From positions 124,001-188,000 of the forward strand of contig CAVYWA010000005.1 of the NCBI GenBank assembly GCA_963772165.1: a stretch of 64,000 nucleotides of DNA. Reading direction: 5' to 3'. Positions within the stretch are counted from its first letter, which is position 1, and each line of letters starts with the position of its first letter. This document shows, in pieces, positions 33,522 to 42,820 of this stretch. This DNA comes from JAGVPT01 sp963772165. Its GTDB lineage: Bacteria > Bacteroidota > Ignavibacteria > UBA10030 > UBA8401. Both the position numbers and the translations under genes were made by a program. Under the pieces are notes generated by a model. The model was not told where the DNA came from and did no database searches. It saw only the letters and a list, made by a program, of their open reading frames with translations.

Positions 33522-35303
33522 ATGAAAAAAGTTATCCCTGCACTAATTCTCATCGGCGGCGGAATTGCGGTATTCGCCTGGTTCATTACTTCAACAACGC
33601 AGCAGGCAGATATGCTGATCATCAATGCAAAAGTGTACACTGTCGACGCCCAGAATTCGGTTGCGGATGCGATTGCAATTCGCGGCGATAAAATTGCCGC
33701 CGTTGGGACCACGGACGATCTGAAAAGGCGCTATACGTCAGAAAATATTCTTGACGCAAAGGGGAAAACGGTCGTTCCGGGATTGATCGACTCCCACGGT
33801 CACGTCAGCGGACTTGGTTCAAGCCTTACAGAATTGAATTTAGTCGGAACGGCTTCCGTGCAGCAGATCGCGGAAATGGTCGCGAAGAAAGCGGCGTCAT
33901 CGAAGCCCGGGCAATGGATTCGCGGCCGGGGCTGGGATCAAAACAATTGGTCTGGCAAATCGAAAGAGAAACCATTTCCTACCGCCTCAATGCTGGATAA
34001 GAGTTCACCGAACAATCCGGTAATACTTTTTCGCGTCGATGGTCATGCGGTCTGGCTGAATTCGCAAGCGCTCGCAATTGTCGAGGCAGCCAGTGAAGCG
34101 AATCCCAGGATTGCCGATGTCGAAGGGGGCCGCATCGTCCGCGATGCCGCAGGCAAACCGACCGGCATCTTTATCGATAACGCCGTTAGTACGGTCATGA
34201 AGAGCGTTCCGGTATATTCGAAGGGAGAAGTTCAGCATGCTATTGCTCTCGCGTTGCAGGAATGCTTGAAGTACGGGTTGACAAGCGTCCACGATATGGG
34301 GATCGATGAGGAAGATTATTCTGCATACAGAGAATTGCTGGACAGCAACAGGTTGCCCATCCGCGTTTATGCTGCAATCGGCGGCGACGGGGATCTGTGG
34401 CAGCAATTTTTATTGACGGGGCCGCTGATTGATTCTCGTCGGCATTTCTTTACTGTTCGCTCGATTAAAATGTACATCGACGGCGCTCTCGGCTCCCGTG
34501 GCGCAGCGCTCATCGCTCCGTACAGCGACGATCCGGGGAATCGCGGATTGACGGTAAATTCATTCGAGACACTTCACACGGTCGCATCGGAGGCTCTCGC
34601 GCACGGATTTCAGGTGTGCACGCATGCCATCGGGGACCGCGGAAACAATATTGTTCTGAACGCGTACGAGCAGGCCCTGCAGCAAAACCCTTCGCGCGCG
34701 CGCGATGCCCGTTTGCGTATCGAACATGCCCAGGTGCTTGACCCGTCGGATATTCCTCGTTTCAAAAAGCTCGGCGTTATTCCGAGCATGCAGCCGACGC
34801 ATTGCACGTCCGATATGCGCTGGGCGGAAGCCCGCCTTGGACCTGTGCGCGTTCGCGGAGCGTATGCGTGGCGCTCGCTGCTTGATGATGGCAATATCAT
34901 TCCTGGCGGATCGGATTTTCCTGTCGAAAGCCCTAATCCATTGTTAGGGTTCTACGCTGCTATCACGAGACAGGATCAGAATGGTCTTCCGCGCAACGCG
35001 GAGGATGTTGTGCGCTCATTCCAACTTTCTGCGGAAGGGATCAAAGATTCATCCGCCTTTGCCGGAGGCTGGTATGCCGGCCAGAAAATGACGCGCGAGG
35101 AAGCGTTGCGCGCATTTACGATTTGGGGTGCGTACGCAGAATTCGCTGAAAATGAAAAAGGCTCGATTGAGAAAGGAAAGCTCGCCGACCTTGTCATGCT
35201 ATCAAAAGATATCATGACGATTCCGCCGATGGAAATACTTTCGACAAATGTCGTGACTGCAATTGTCGGCGGGAAGATTGCATTTTCAACGGACGGACGA
35301 TAA
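33522..35303 (+). CDS. YtcJ-like amidohydrolase (amidohydrolase family 3)
   Basis: About 593 residues from ATG 33522. In-frame codons continue far upstream, but the ATG begins a clear N-terminal membrane/signal segment (KKVIPALILIGGGIAVFAWF). Then follow the amidohydrolase start (MLIINAKVYTVDAQNSVADA) and metal site VPGLIDSHGHVSGLG. Further motifs are RGWDQNNW, IKMYIDGALGSRGAAL, THAIGDRGN, RIEHAQVL and GSDFPVESPNPLLGFYAAITRQ. Members hydrolyse C-N bonds of varied amides; the substrate is unknown. Because of the N-terminal segment it is probably periplasmic or membrane-anchored. Confidence 0.9.
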   Translation: MKKVIPALILIGGGIAVFAWFITSTTQQADMLIINAKVYTVDAQNSVADAIAIRGDKIAAVGTTDDLKRRYTSENILDAKGKTVVPGLIDSHGHVSGLGSSLTELNLVGTASVQQIAEMVAKKAASSKPGQWIRGRGWDQNNWSGKSKEKPFPTASMLDKSSPNNPVILFRVDGHAVWLNSQALAIVEAASEANPRIADVEGGRIVRDAAGKPTGIFIDNAVSTVMKSVPVYSKGEVQHAIALALQECLKYGLTSVHDMGIDEEDYSAYRELLDSNRLPIRVYAAIGGDGDLWQQFLLTGPLIDSRRHFFTVRSIKMYIDGALGSRGAALIAPYSDDPGNRGLTVNSFETLHTVASEALAHGFQVCTHAIGDRGNNIVLNAYEQALQQNPSRARDARLRIEHAQVLDPSDIPRFKKLGVIPSMQPTHCTSDMRWAEARLGPVRVRGAYAWRSLLDDGNIIPGGSDFPVESPNPLLGFYAAITRQDQNGLPRNAEDVVRSFQLSAEGIKDSSAFAGGWYAGQKMTREEALRAFTIWGAYAEFAENEKGSIEKGKLADLVMLSKDIMTIPPMEILSTNVVTAIVGGKIAFSTDGR

Positions 35304-35337
35304 TCATGTGGACAATGGCAGCGTGCTTAGCTATGAC

Positions 35338-35365
35338 TTGATTTTCAAAAAACTTCTTCTAAATT
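35338..35365 (+). promoter_or_regulatory. Possible sigma-70 promoter
   Basis: TTGATT at 35338-35343, 16-base spacer, TAAATT at 35360-35365, about 52 bases before ATG 35417. Reasonable but below consensus. Confidence 0.4.
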
Positions 35366-35416
35366 TGCCCAAAGAAACGCTTCCACTATAGTCAGCCGAT
35401 CGATAAAGGAACTGGG

Positions 35417-35983
35417 ATGTACGAACGCCTCCTCAAACAAACTGAACGATACCTTGGGAATCGGAAAGAGATCGTCGTTCCGGTAAAACAAGTATGGGAT
35501 GCGATGGTGAAGGAGGGCAAAGTGAACAATTTTGCCGTTCCTTCTCTGATGGCAGATTTTGAATGCCTGCTCGAAGGGGACAAGCGTTTTGAATTTGTGA
35601 ACGAAAAAAAATCTTCCGGGCATCTCGACTCATACTCGGACGACTTGCTTGGGGACGATGACCTGGAAAAGCTTGGTTTTTCCGACAATCAAAAAATAAA
35701 ATTGCGCCGCATTTCATTGCCGACTTCGGACGACGATGCGGAAAGCGTCGACGCTCTGGATGCAGCCATTTCAATGGAGGAATTGGGCGAAGAACTTGAA
35801 GATTCGGCTCTTTTCGATAGCGGATCAGCATCGGCAGATCGGGGGACGTCAAGGATGCATACGGTTTCTCAGGTTGAAAAGAAGTTGTTGAAGAAAATTT
35901 CCGCAAGCCTTCAAAAAAAATCGGGAAAGCCTCCGACGAGACCTTCGAAACGGAAATCCTCCGCAAAAAAGAGAAAGAAGTAG
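35417..35983 (+). CDS. Hypothetical protein with acidic middle and very basic tail
   Basis: 188 residues, not recognised. Residues 1-~65 (LLKQTERYLGNRKEIVVPV, KQVWDAMVKEGKVNNFAV, FECLLEGDKRFEFV) have the helix-turn-helix plus wing pattern of small winged-helix/HARE-type domains, as in RNA polymerase delta; this is a weak guess. The middle (~75-140) is acidic (DDLLGDDDLEKLG, SDDDAESVDALDAA). The C-terminal ~35 residues are almost all Lys, Arg, Ser and Pro (KRKSSAKKRKK), suggesting nucleic acid binding. It lies 3 bases ahead of prmC and probably shares its transcript. Confidence 0.6.
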   Translation: MYERLLKQTERYLGNRKEIVVPVKQVWDAMVKEGKVNNFAVPSLMADFECLLEGDKRFEFVNEKKSSGHLDSYSDDLLGDDDLEKLGFSDNQKIKLRRISLPTSDDDAESVDALDAAISMEELGEELEDSALFDSGSASADRGTSRMHTVSQVEKKLLKKISASLQKKSGKPPTRPSKRKSSAKKRKK

Positions 35984-35986
35984 TTT

Positions 35987-36892
35987 TTGACCGTCGGTTC
36001 CGTTCAAAAAAGAGTTTGGACAATTCTTGAATTGCTTCAATGGGGAACGTCATATCTTTCGGAAAAGGGGTTCGATGAATCACGCCTTACTGTTGAGCTG
36101 CTCCTTTGTCACGTTCTCCGCTTAAAACGCATTCAACTCTATACAAGTTTCGACAAGCCCTTGACGGATGCAGAACTGACTTCATTCAAAAGCTTATTCC
36201 AACGGCGCTTGCAGCATGAGCCCGTGCAGTACATTATCGGTTCGACGGAGTTTATGGGTCTCGAATTTGTTGTCGACCGGCGGGTATTGATTCCACGGCC
36301 TGAGACGGAAGTTGTAGTCGAGCATGCTCTTCGTTATGCAAAAGAACATTTTCCCGGTCAGCCGTTGCGGATTCTCGATATCGGTACCGGAAGCGGATGC
36401 ATAGCCGTTTCCCTGGCTGCGTTGATCGAGAATGCCTCTGTTGTTGCTTTCGACAAGGACTCAGGCGCCGTCGATGTTGCCCGGATGAATGCGGAAAAGA
36501 ACGGAGTTGGAAAACGGGTGACATTTTTAGTCGATGATGTTTTTGTAATTTCTGAAAATCATTTATCTTCAAAATTCCATTTGATAGTTTCAAACCCTCC
36601 CTACATTGCAAAATCGGAATTCGAAGGACTTCAACGGGAAATCAAAAATTTCGAGCCCTCATTCGCCCTTACCGATAACGGAGATGGCCTAAACTTTTAT
36701 CGTCAGATTGCCCGTCTCGGGTGGTCATTCCTTGATGAGGAAGGAGCAATTATTGTTGAGCATGCTTACAATCAATCAACATCCGCACAAAAAATTTTCA
36801 CCGATGCCGGGTGGGGCGGCATTCAACCGTTCAGCGATTACAGTGGACAAGATCGCGGTCTTGTCGTGACAAAATTATCGCAACTATTATGA
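35987..36892 (+). CDS. prmC: Release factor glutamine N5-methyltransferase
   Basis: A 301-residue SAM-dependent enzyme that methylates the GGQ glutamine of release factors RF1/RF2. N-terminal helical domain includes ESRLTVELLLCHVL. The methyltransferase core has HEPVQYIIGSTEFMGLEF, RRVLIPRPETE, the SAM loop DIGTGSGCIAVSLA, and the catalytic NPPYIAKSE (~residue 202). The start is most likely TTG 35987, four bases after the previous stop; no ATG or GTG is available nearby. It overlaps dtd by 4 bases. prfA, a frequent partner, is not adjacent. Confidence 0.94.
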   Translation: MTVGSVQKRVWTILELLQWGTSYLSEKGFDESRLTVELLLCHVLRLKRIQLYTSFDKPLTDAELTSFKSLFQRRLQHEPVQYIIGSTEFMGLEFVVDRRVLIPRPETEVVVEHALRYAKEHFPGQPLRILDIGTGSGCIAVSLAALIENASVVAFDKDSGAVDVARMNAEKNGVGKRVTFLVDDVFVISENHLSSKFHLIVSNPPYIAKSEFEGLQREIKNFEPSFALTDNGDGLNFYRQIARLGWSFLDEEGAIIVEHAYNQSTSAQKIFTDAGWGGIQPFSDYSGQDRGLVVTKLSQLL

Positions 36893-37338
36893 AAGCTTTG
36901 ATTCAGCGCGTAACAAAAGCGTCTGTCACCATTGATGGAAGAATATACAGTTCGATCGAAAAAGGCCTGCTGATCCTTCTGGGAATAAAAACTCACGATA
37001 CTGCCGAGGACGCACGCTACATTGCCGAGAAGAGCTGCTTGTTGAGGATTTTCGAAGACGACCGGCAGAAGATGAATTTATCCGTGCGCGATGTAGGCGG
37101 GTCGGTGCTTGCCGTTTCGCAGTTCACGTTGTACGGGGATACGCGGAAGGGGAACCGGCCGAGTTTCATCGATGCCGCGCCGCCCGAAGAGGCGGAACCT
37201 CTCTATAATATTTTTGTGGATCAGCTGCGCCAACAACTCGGCATTGACAGAGTCGCAACCGGTCTTTTTCGCACCATGATGGATGTTGAGCTCGTCAATA
37301 ACGGGCCGGTAACTGTTATGCTGGAAAGCAAGGTGTAG
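36889..37338 (+). CDS. dtd: D-aminoacyl-tRNA deacylase
   Basis: A 149-residue enzyme that removes D-amino acids (and glycine mischarged on tRNA-Ala) from tRNA. ATG 36889 overlaps the prmC stop (ATGA). The chirality-checking motifs are both present: SVLAVSQFTLYGDTRKGNRPSF in pieces (the SQFTL and KGNRPSF blocks), and the late NNGPVTV with its Gly-Pro. N-terminal MKALIQRVTKASVTI is standard. Length is normal. Probably co-transcribed with prmC and the following metalloenzyme. Confidence 0.96.
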   Translation: MKALIQRVTKASVTIDGRIYSSIEKGLLILLGIKTHDTAEDARYIAEKSCLLRIFEDDRQKMNLSVRDVGGSVLAVSQFTLYGDTRKGNRPSFIDAAPPEEAEPLYNIFVDQLRQQLGIDRVATGLFRTMMDVELVNNGPVTVMLESKV

Positions 37339-37341
37339 CCG

Positions 37342-38247
37342 ATGGCAGTGTTGATGATTTTTTGGGACGGTGTCGGATACGGGAAAGAGGACTCATCAAT
37401 CAATCCATTCTTCGCGGGGGATCTTCCGACGTTCAAAAAGTTGCTCGATGGGAAAATCCCATCGGTTCGAAAGAGGAGAATTTTCTCATCGCGCGCATCG
37501 GTAACGCCGGTCAATACAACGCTTGGCGTTGCGGGGCTTCCGCAGAGCGGCACGGGTCAGACCGCTATCTTTACCGGCGTGAATGCGCCGAAGAACATTG
37601 GGAAGCATTTCGGACCGTATCCCTATTCGACTCTTATCCCTGTTATCAAAGAACAAAACGTTTTTGTCAGACTCCAACAGCGCCGCAAAAGCTCTTTTTT
37701 CGTCAACGGATTTCCCAAGAGATATTTCGACTACATTAACTCTCCCCGCGGCAGGACACCCGCGGTTGCGCTTTCGTATCTCTCTGCGGGCCGGGCTCTC
37801 AACACTGTTGAAGATATCGCCGCCGGGAAAGCGCTCTCAGCCGATTTTACCAATGAAGGCTTGAATACTTTCGGCTGTCAACTTCCGGTGATGAGCACGT
37901 TTGAGGCTGGAAGGAGGTTTTATGAGATCGGACGATCGTTCGATTTTACGCTGTTCGAGTATTTCTTTTCCGACAAAGCCGGCCATTCTCAAAAGATGAA
38001 GAGCGCAGTCGATACTCTCCAGCGCATGGACGGATTTCTCGCCGGCATTCTCGATTCCTTCGACGATCAAAACGATATTCTTCTTTTTGTGAGCGACCAC
38101 GGCAATATTGAAGACCTGTCGACAAAATCGCATACGCGTAATCCGGTTCCGTTGATCGTCGTGGGGAGCCGGCGTAAATTCTTCTCCGATAAAATTACAA
38201 AGCTGACAGACGTTACCCCTACAATTGTTTCTTTCTTATCGGGGTAA
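37342..38247 (+). CDS. Alkaline phosphatase-superfamily metalloenzyme (iPGM-like), function unknown
   Basis: 301 residues. The N-terminal MIFWDGVGYGKEDSS supplies the first metal Asp. GLPQSGTGQTAIFTGVNAP (~71-90) holds the nucleophile region usual for phosphoglycerate mutase (iPGM)-type enzymes. The C-terminal FVSDHGNIEDLSTKSHTRNP has the Asp-His metal ligands. It is much shorter than true iPGM (~510) and lacks its phosphotransferase insert, so the glycolytic reaction is unlikely. A phosphatase or phosphodiesterase is plausible. It lies 3 bases after dtd and 26 before comEC. Confidence 0.8.
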   Translation: MAVLMIFWDGVGYGKEDSSINPFFAGDLPTFKKLLDGKIPSVRKRRIFSSRASVTPVNTTLGVAGLPQSGTGQTAIFTGVNAPKNIGKHFGPYPYSTLIPVIKEQNVFVRLQQRRKSSFFVNGFPKRYFDYINSPRGRTPAVALSYLSAGRALNTVEDIAAGKALSADFTNEGLNTFGCQLPVMSTFEAGRRFYEIGRSFDFTLFEYFFSDKAGHSQKMKSAVDTLQRMDGFLAGILDSFDDQNDILLFVSDHGNIEDLSTKSHTRNPVPLIVVGSRRKFFSDKITKLTDVTPTIVSFLSG

Positions 38248-38273
38248 CGCCGCGTAGACCACAAGGGGGGAGC

Positions 38274-40709
38274 ATGTGGAAGGACAAGCCGGCGGTGGCG
38301 GCGGCGTTGTTGATATCCTGCGGAACATACGCCGCACACTGCGTTGCTGTACAATGGTATTTATGGGGAAGTGTTGCCGCAGTGTGTTTCTGTTTTTCGG
38401 CAGCAGCGCTGTTTCGGTCTCGTCGCGCCAACGGACGCGATATCCTTCTGTCGATTTCATTTTCCCTCCTTCTGTTTTTTTCAGCCGCTTCTTATTGCGC
38501 AGCTATAGCGCAGCTCACGCCTCCATCCCACATTAAACATTTTCTCGATACGCCGAAGCCTCTCCGGCTTGTGTGTGAAATCGCCGACGAGCCGCGTGTT
38601 AAAGAAGGGAAAACCACTTCGCTGGTTCACGTCCATTCAATTGCGGCCGGAAGAGATTCGCTCCCGACGGAGGGAGACGCCCTGCTGACGATCGTTCAGG
38701 ACATGCGGACAAATGAGAAAGTACAAAAGTTTCGGTACGGCTCGTTCATTGCGTTTGAAGGGATTTTGAGCACCCCGATGAGTTCGCGAAACCCGGGCGA
38801 ATTCAGCTACCGGGAATATCTCGAGTTGAACAATATCTTCGCCACCGTTCACGTGTTTGGATATTCGCGGGTTCAAATAATTTCTGAAGGATCACCAAAC
38901 CCGTTTTTTGAATATATCATCTTCCCCTCAAAACATTTCGTCCTTCGCGTTATCAACGAGGCGATGGCGGGTGATGAGGCGAACTTTATGCTTGGGCTGC
39001 TGCTCGGGGACCGGACCGACCTGTCTGCGGATATCAAGAACGCATTCGTCAATACGGGAACGATTCACGTCCTTATCGTTGCCGGGATGCGTGTTGCACT
39101 CGTTGCAGTGATCATGTACACGCTTTTCGGGTTGCTTCGTTTACCCGAACGGGAAAAGAGCATCGCGGCAATTTTTGGAATACTCTTTTACATGGAACTC
39201 ACCGGTGCGGCGCCGCCTGTCGTGCGGGCGTCGTTAATGGCGATTACTGTGCTGCTCGCAAAGCTGTTTCAAGAGCGGACAAATGTTTACAACTCCCTCG
39301 GCGTGTCAGCCGTGATTATTCTGACCTATGACCCGATGCAACTGTTCGACGCGGGATTTCAACTTTCATATTCCGCTGTATTTGCGATCGCTTATTTTTA
39401 TCCAAAGTTGACTGCGCTTATTAAAAAGATTCCGGAAAGTCTCGAGGAAGTCAAAGCGATCGATTATGTGCTGAAATTACTCGCTGTGTCACTTGCCGCT
39501 CAACTGGGCGCGATTCCTTTCACGGCAATGTTCTTTGGAAAAGTGTCGCTCATTTCGCTGGCCGCAAACCTTGTCGTCGTGCCTCTTGTCGAGATTATCG
39601 TCATTATCGGCTTTGTCTCCGTTATCGCTGGAATATTCTCCATGTGGGTTTCGACATGCTTTAACGAAGTGAACAACCTTTTGTCATGGTTTACGCTGAA
39701 GTTCGTCATGCTCGCTAATGCCGTACCGTACGCCTCAATCCCGGCGGCGACATTCGGGTTAAAAGAAGCGTTTTTCTATTCTGTTTTCGTCGTTGCCCTT
39801 TTCAATCTCACGAATGGAATTGTTTTAAAACGTATTTTTTTGATCGTATTCACAGGAATCAACATCATCGTACTCTTTTCCCTTTTTCCATCTCACGATG
39901 CTGCGCCGCAGAATTTACGCATTGATTTCCTGGACGTCGGTCAAGGGGACGCAGCGCTCATTGAATTTCCTTCGGGGGAAAAATTTCTCGTCGATGCGGG
40001 GCCGAAGACATTTTCCTACGATGCAGGAGAAAGAGTAGTGGCGCCATTTCTCAGACGGCGAGGCATTTCAAAAATTGATGCGATCGTCGTTACTCATCCA
40101 CACAGCGACCATGTCGGCGGGGTGCCGTATCTCATTCGCAACTTTGAGGTGAAACAGGTGATTGATGCAAGTCAGCGCGCTCAGTCGGCGGTATATTATG
40201 ATTATGAGTCGCTTATTCCCAACATTCGCCGTGTCGTTACTGCGGGAATCCAGCTCGCGGTAATTCCAAACGTTCGTTTATATACCTTGCACCCGATTGA
40301 TTCTTTTCTCGATGTTGATTCTACCGACGGTTACGACCATCTCAACAATACGTCCGTTGTTTTCAAATTGGTCTACGGCACAACATCGTTTCTTTTTGCC
40401 GGGGATGCTGAGCTTCCTGTCGAAGTGCATTTGGACTCGGTGTATCACTCCTTCCTCAAAAGCGACGTGCTCAAGGTTGGCCACCATGGGTCGTCGACCA
40501 GCAGCAGCGCTGAATTTTTAGCCAATGTTGCGCCAAAAGAGGTCATTGTTTCCGTCGGCAAGTTCAATAAGTTCCGACATCCATCCCCAAAAGTCATACA
40601 ACGGTTTGAACATCTGGGGATAAAAATTCATCGCACGGATGAAGAGGGGGCAATCATTTTTGAGTCTGATGGCAGCTCGATTTCTCGTGTCAATTGGCGG
40701 AAGGAATGA
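38274..40709 (+). CDS. comEC: ComEC/Rec2 DNA-uptake channel
   Basis: An 811-residue polytopic protein of natural transformation. The N-terminal domain (DUF4131 OB-like, ~60-200) has RLVCEIADEPRVKEGKTTSL. The competence core (~215-520) has EANFMLGLLLGDRTDLSADIK in pieces and GAAPPVVRASLMA. The C-terminal metallo-beta-lactamase domain has FLDVGQGDAALIEFPSG, VTHPHSDHVGG (~607) and KVGHHGSSTSSS, the proposed nuclease site. The core motif usually written SGLHV reads AGMRVALVA, with Arg in place of His. Start ATG follows GGGGGGAG. The last ~100 bases are repeated at 42694-42796. Confidence 0.94.
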   Translation: MWKDKPAVAAALLISCGTYAAHCVAVQWYLWGSVAAVCFCFSAAALFRSRRANGRDILLSISFSLLLFFSAASYCAAIAQLTPPSHIKHFLDTPKPLRLVCEIADEPRVKEGKTTSLVHVHSIAAGRDSLPTEGDALLTIVQDMRTNEKVQKFRYGSFIAFEGILSTPMSSRNPGEFSYREYLELNNIFATVHVFGYSRVQIISEGSPNPFFEYIIFPSKHFVLRVINEAMAGDEANFMLGLLLGDRTDLSADIKNAFVNTGTIHVLIVAGMRVALVAVIMYTLFGLLRLPEREKSIAAIFGILFYMELTGAAPPVVRASLMAITVLLAKLFQERTNVYNSLGVSAVIILTYDPMQLFDAGFQLSYSAVFAIAYFYPKLTALIKKIPESLEEVKAIDYVLKLLAVSLAAQLGAIPFTAMFFGKVSLISLAANLVVVPLVEIIVIIGFVSVIAGIFSMWVSTCFNEVNNLLSWFTLKFVMLANAVPYASIPAATFGLKEAFFYSVFVVALFNLTNGIVLKRIFLIVFTGINIIVLFSLFPSHDAAPQNLRIDFLDVGQGDAALIEFPSGEKFLVDAGPKTFSYDAGERVVAPFLRRRGISKIDAIVVTHPHSDHVGGVPYLIRNFEVKQVIDASQRAQSAVYYDYESLIPNIRRVVTAGIQLAVIPNVRLYTLHPIDSFLDVDSTDGYDHLNNTSVVFKLVYGTTSFLFAGDAELPVEVHLDSVYHSFLKSDVLKVGHHGSSTSSSAEFLANVAPKEVIVSVGKFNKFRHPSPKVIQRFEHLGIKIHRTDEEGAIIFESDGSSISRVNWRKE

Positions 40710-40938
40710 GGGTGGGATTTTGTTTTGGCCGTGATAGTATTACCTCGCTTTCAACATCCTCATCACGACGTGACCCTCAAAAGGAGTTCCGCGAACCTCT
40801 TGGATCGGTATCGAATCAATGTCTTCTTGTTCTCAGACTCAGTTTGAGAATGCATGATTGAGGCGCGGCTTCTCGGAGTTGCGTGCCCAACGAAACGTTG
40901 GAGCGGAGACGGCAACGGCTCCGGATGAAGATGTGATG
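40710..40938. other. Intergenic region after comEC
   Basis: 229 bases between convergent genes. It holds a degraded bipartite palindromic repeat (40828-40908). No terminator with a U tract was found. Confidence 0.5.
40828..40908. repeat. Bipartite palindromic repeat, degraded copy 2
   Basis: First arm TTCTCAGACTCAGTTTGAGAA (split by mismatches) at 40830-40850; second arm CCCAAC-GAAAC-GTTGGAG around 40886-40902. Same order and loop (GAAAC/GGGAC type) as the better-preserved copies, with more substitutions. Confidence 0.6.
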
Positions 40939-42463
40939 CTAAGGTCTTTCAAGCTTGAATAAATTCCATTTGCCTTCTTGGGCGAGGAGAACATGCCGGT
41001 AACGAAAGGGCATAGAAAAGACAATCGACCCTTCAGGAAATATGAAGTCATATCCAACGTTCCAATGCTCATACCTATAATCAACAAAATATGGTGAACC
41101 AAGCGAATCATGTTTTTCGATTGCGCTGTAAGTGGAATAATACTGAATCTTAGCGCTCCGAAGATATTCTCCTAGTTTCCCAAATTTGAGGTAATCCGCA
41201 TATTCATAACTGTTTGCAAGACCGTCGCCATCCACCACACTCCTTTCAGCAAAAAATCCTACAACTCCTGAAGCATCGATTTGAAAGATAGCGCTCGTGG
41301 GTGGAGTTTTTTGCTTCAATTGAAGGGCATAGTCGTAAGCTGAATTCCATTTTAGGTAAACTACACGGACGATGGCCAAATAGAAAACGAGTACGGGTAT
41401 CAGGACTTTGATCAGAATGTTAGTCATTCGAGGAAGTAAAGAAGAGATTCTCCCCGTCATCATCAAAGCCACGAATAAAGGCATCGCTGTGTACCATTCT
41501 CGGAGACCGGAGTGATTGAACATTTCGTGCATAAGACAAAATGCAATTGACCCCGCTCCGGCAGCGACGAGCATGCCATCGAATTCACTCACAGAGTCTG
41601 TCAGCCTTTTTGTGAAAAAGAGGAAAATAAAAACCGCAAATATGAAAAATAAAAATAAAAGTCTTAGCCCTTGATTCAATTGCGAAGTTATAAGCAATCC
41701 TAGATTTTGCACAAGCACAATGCTGGGGAAGCTACTCTCAATAGAACCGGACACAGTCATGAGGTGATGATAATTCAGGTAGTTGGACAGGAAATACACT
41801 GCAGCTGCGACGGTTACCGAAAGGGAAATTATTAAAACGCTTGAACGGCTTGTCGTCCGCGAGAAGATCTCGCCCAAGATGAGGAAAGGTATCACGCTGA
41901 AAAGAAAATCTATACGTGTTAGAAATAGCAATACGATGATGAGCGTTTTCGTCCAACTTCTTTCCGACTGTTCAGTCATTTCCCCGGCTTTTACTAAACC
42001 ATAGAAAGAAAAAAGGAGACACGCCAGATGACCTTCAGTCCCTATGTCCCGCGTAAAAGTTAGTATTAAGGCGAGCATTGAAAACAGAATGAAATTTGAA
42101 AGGAGAACTTGCTGATCCGTCACTTTTCGGAAAAGTACGATAAACGATGAAAAGAGTTGCCAGGCAAATTGAGTAGTCTAAAAGGAAAACAACTCGATAG
42201 ATTGTTTCTGGCGATCCTTGAGAAAGAAAATGCAGAAAGTAGAAAATCGTTGTGAGTACGAAAAACCAAAGTGGATGGAAACCATTGGTCGTGTTTATCC
42301 GGTCAAATGTCGCTCCAAAGCCCTGAGCGTAGTTGTCGGCGGTCTTCAGATAGAAAAATGAATCATCGTGAGCGAAATTGATGAGGAATTTAATCGGAAC
42401 GAAGGCAGCAAGTGCTACTCCAATAAGCAAAATGGTCACTGAAATGATATGTCTCTTTTTCAT
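40939..42463 (-). pseudogene. GT-C (family 39-like) membrane glycosyltransferase, frameshifted
   Basis: Two overlapping frames form one ~500-residue protein. The first (from ATG 42463) has a membrane helix and the GT-C catalytic loop HDDSFFYLKTADNYAQGFG, then FDRINTTNGFHPLWF, which is typical of polyprenyl-phosphate-sugar-dependent enzymes. It leaves frame at the T run 42124-42127 (AAAA in the coding strand). Dropping one A yields YRTFPKVTDQQVLLSNF across the junction, and the second frame continues through about eight more helices to 40939 with a soluble C-terminal part (FAERSVVDGDGLANSY, FPEGSIVFSMPFRYRHVLL). The gene is AT-richer than its neighbours and lies between copies of the comEC end. 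Confidence 0.75.
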
Positions 42464-42589
42464 CCCCTATCCCAAAGTGACGCTCGCTTGAGCAAACCCA
42501 GCTTGAAAAAAATGAAGCCGAACTGAAAAGAACTTCACAAAAGGTAAGTGTCTTACGTGGAAATTGCAAACGGCGGCGTCTGGGCGTCC

Positions 42590-42692
42590 TCTCGTTCTCA
42601 AACTCTACTGGTGCCGCAGGACAGGCTGTTTGGCAACGTGGTATTGAAGGAGCTTCATGCCGGTTTATTCCCAGCCGGGCGTCGGAAATGAG
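42590..42692. repeat. Bipartite palindromic repeat, copy 3 (variant first arm)
   Basis: CTCGTTCTCAAACTC, an insert GGTGCCGCAGGACAGG, then TGTTTGGCAACG; second arm TTCCCAGC-CGGGC-GTCGGAAATGAG ending at 42691. It abuts the partial comEC copy directly. The insert also occurs in the copies at 42821 and 45659. Confidence 0.65.
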
Positions 42693-42693
42693 C

Positions 42694-42796
42694 TGAAACA
42701 TCTGGGGATAAAAACTCATCGCACGGATGAAGAGGGAGCAATCATTTTTGAGTCTGACGGCAGCTCGATTTTTCGTGTCAATTGGCGGAAGGAATG
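42694..42796 (+). repeat. Partial copy of the comEC 3' end
   Basis: About 102 bases matching 40607-40708 with roughly five substitutions and one inserted base. It keeps the comEC reading frame from HLGIKTHRTDEEGAII through FRVNWRKE and the stop codon. Together with the original it brackets the GT-C gene as direct repeats. Confidence 0.9.
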
Positions 42797-42820
42797 ATGT
42801 TGGGTTAATTTTCAATTTTA

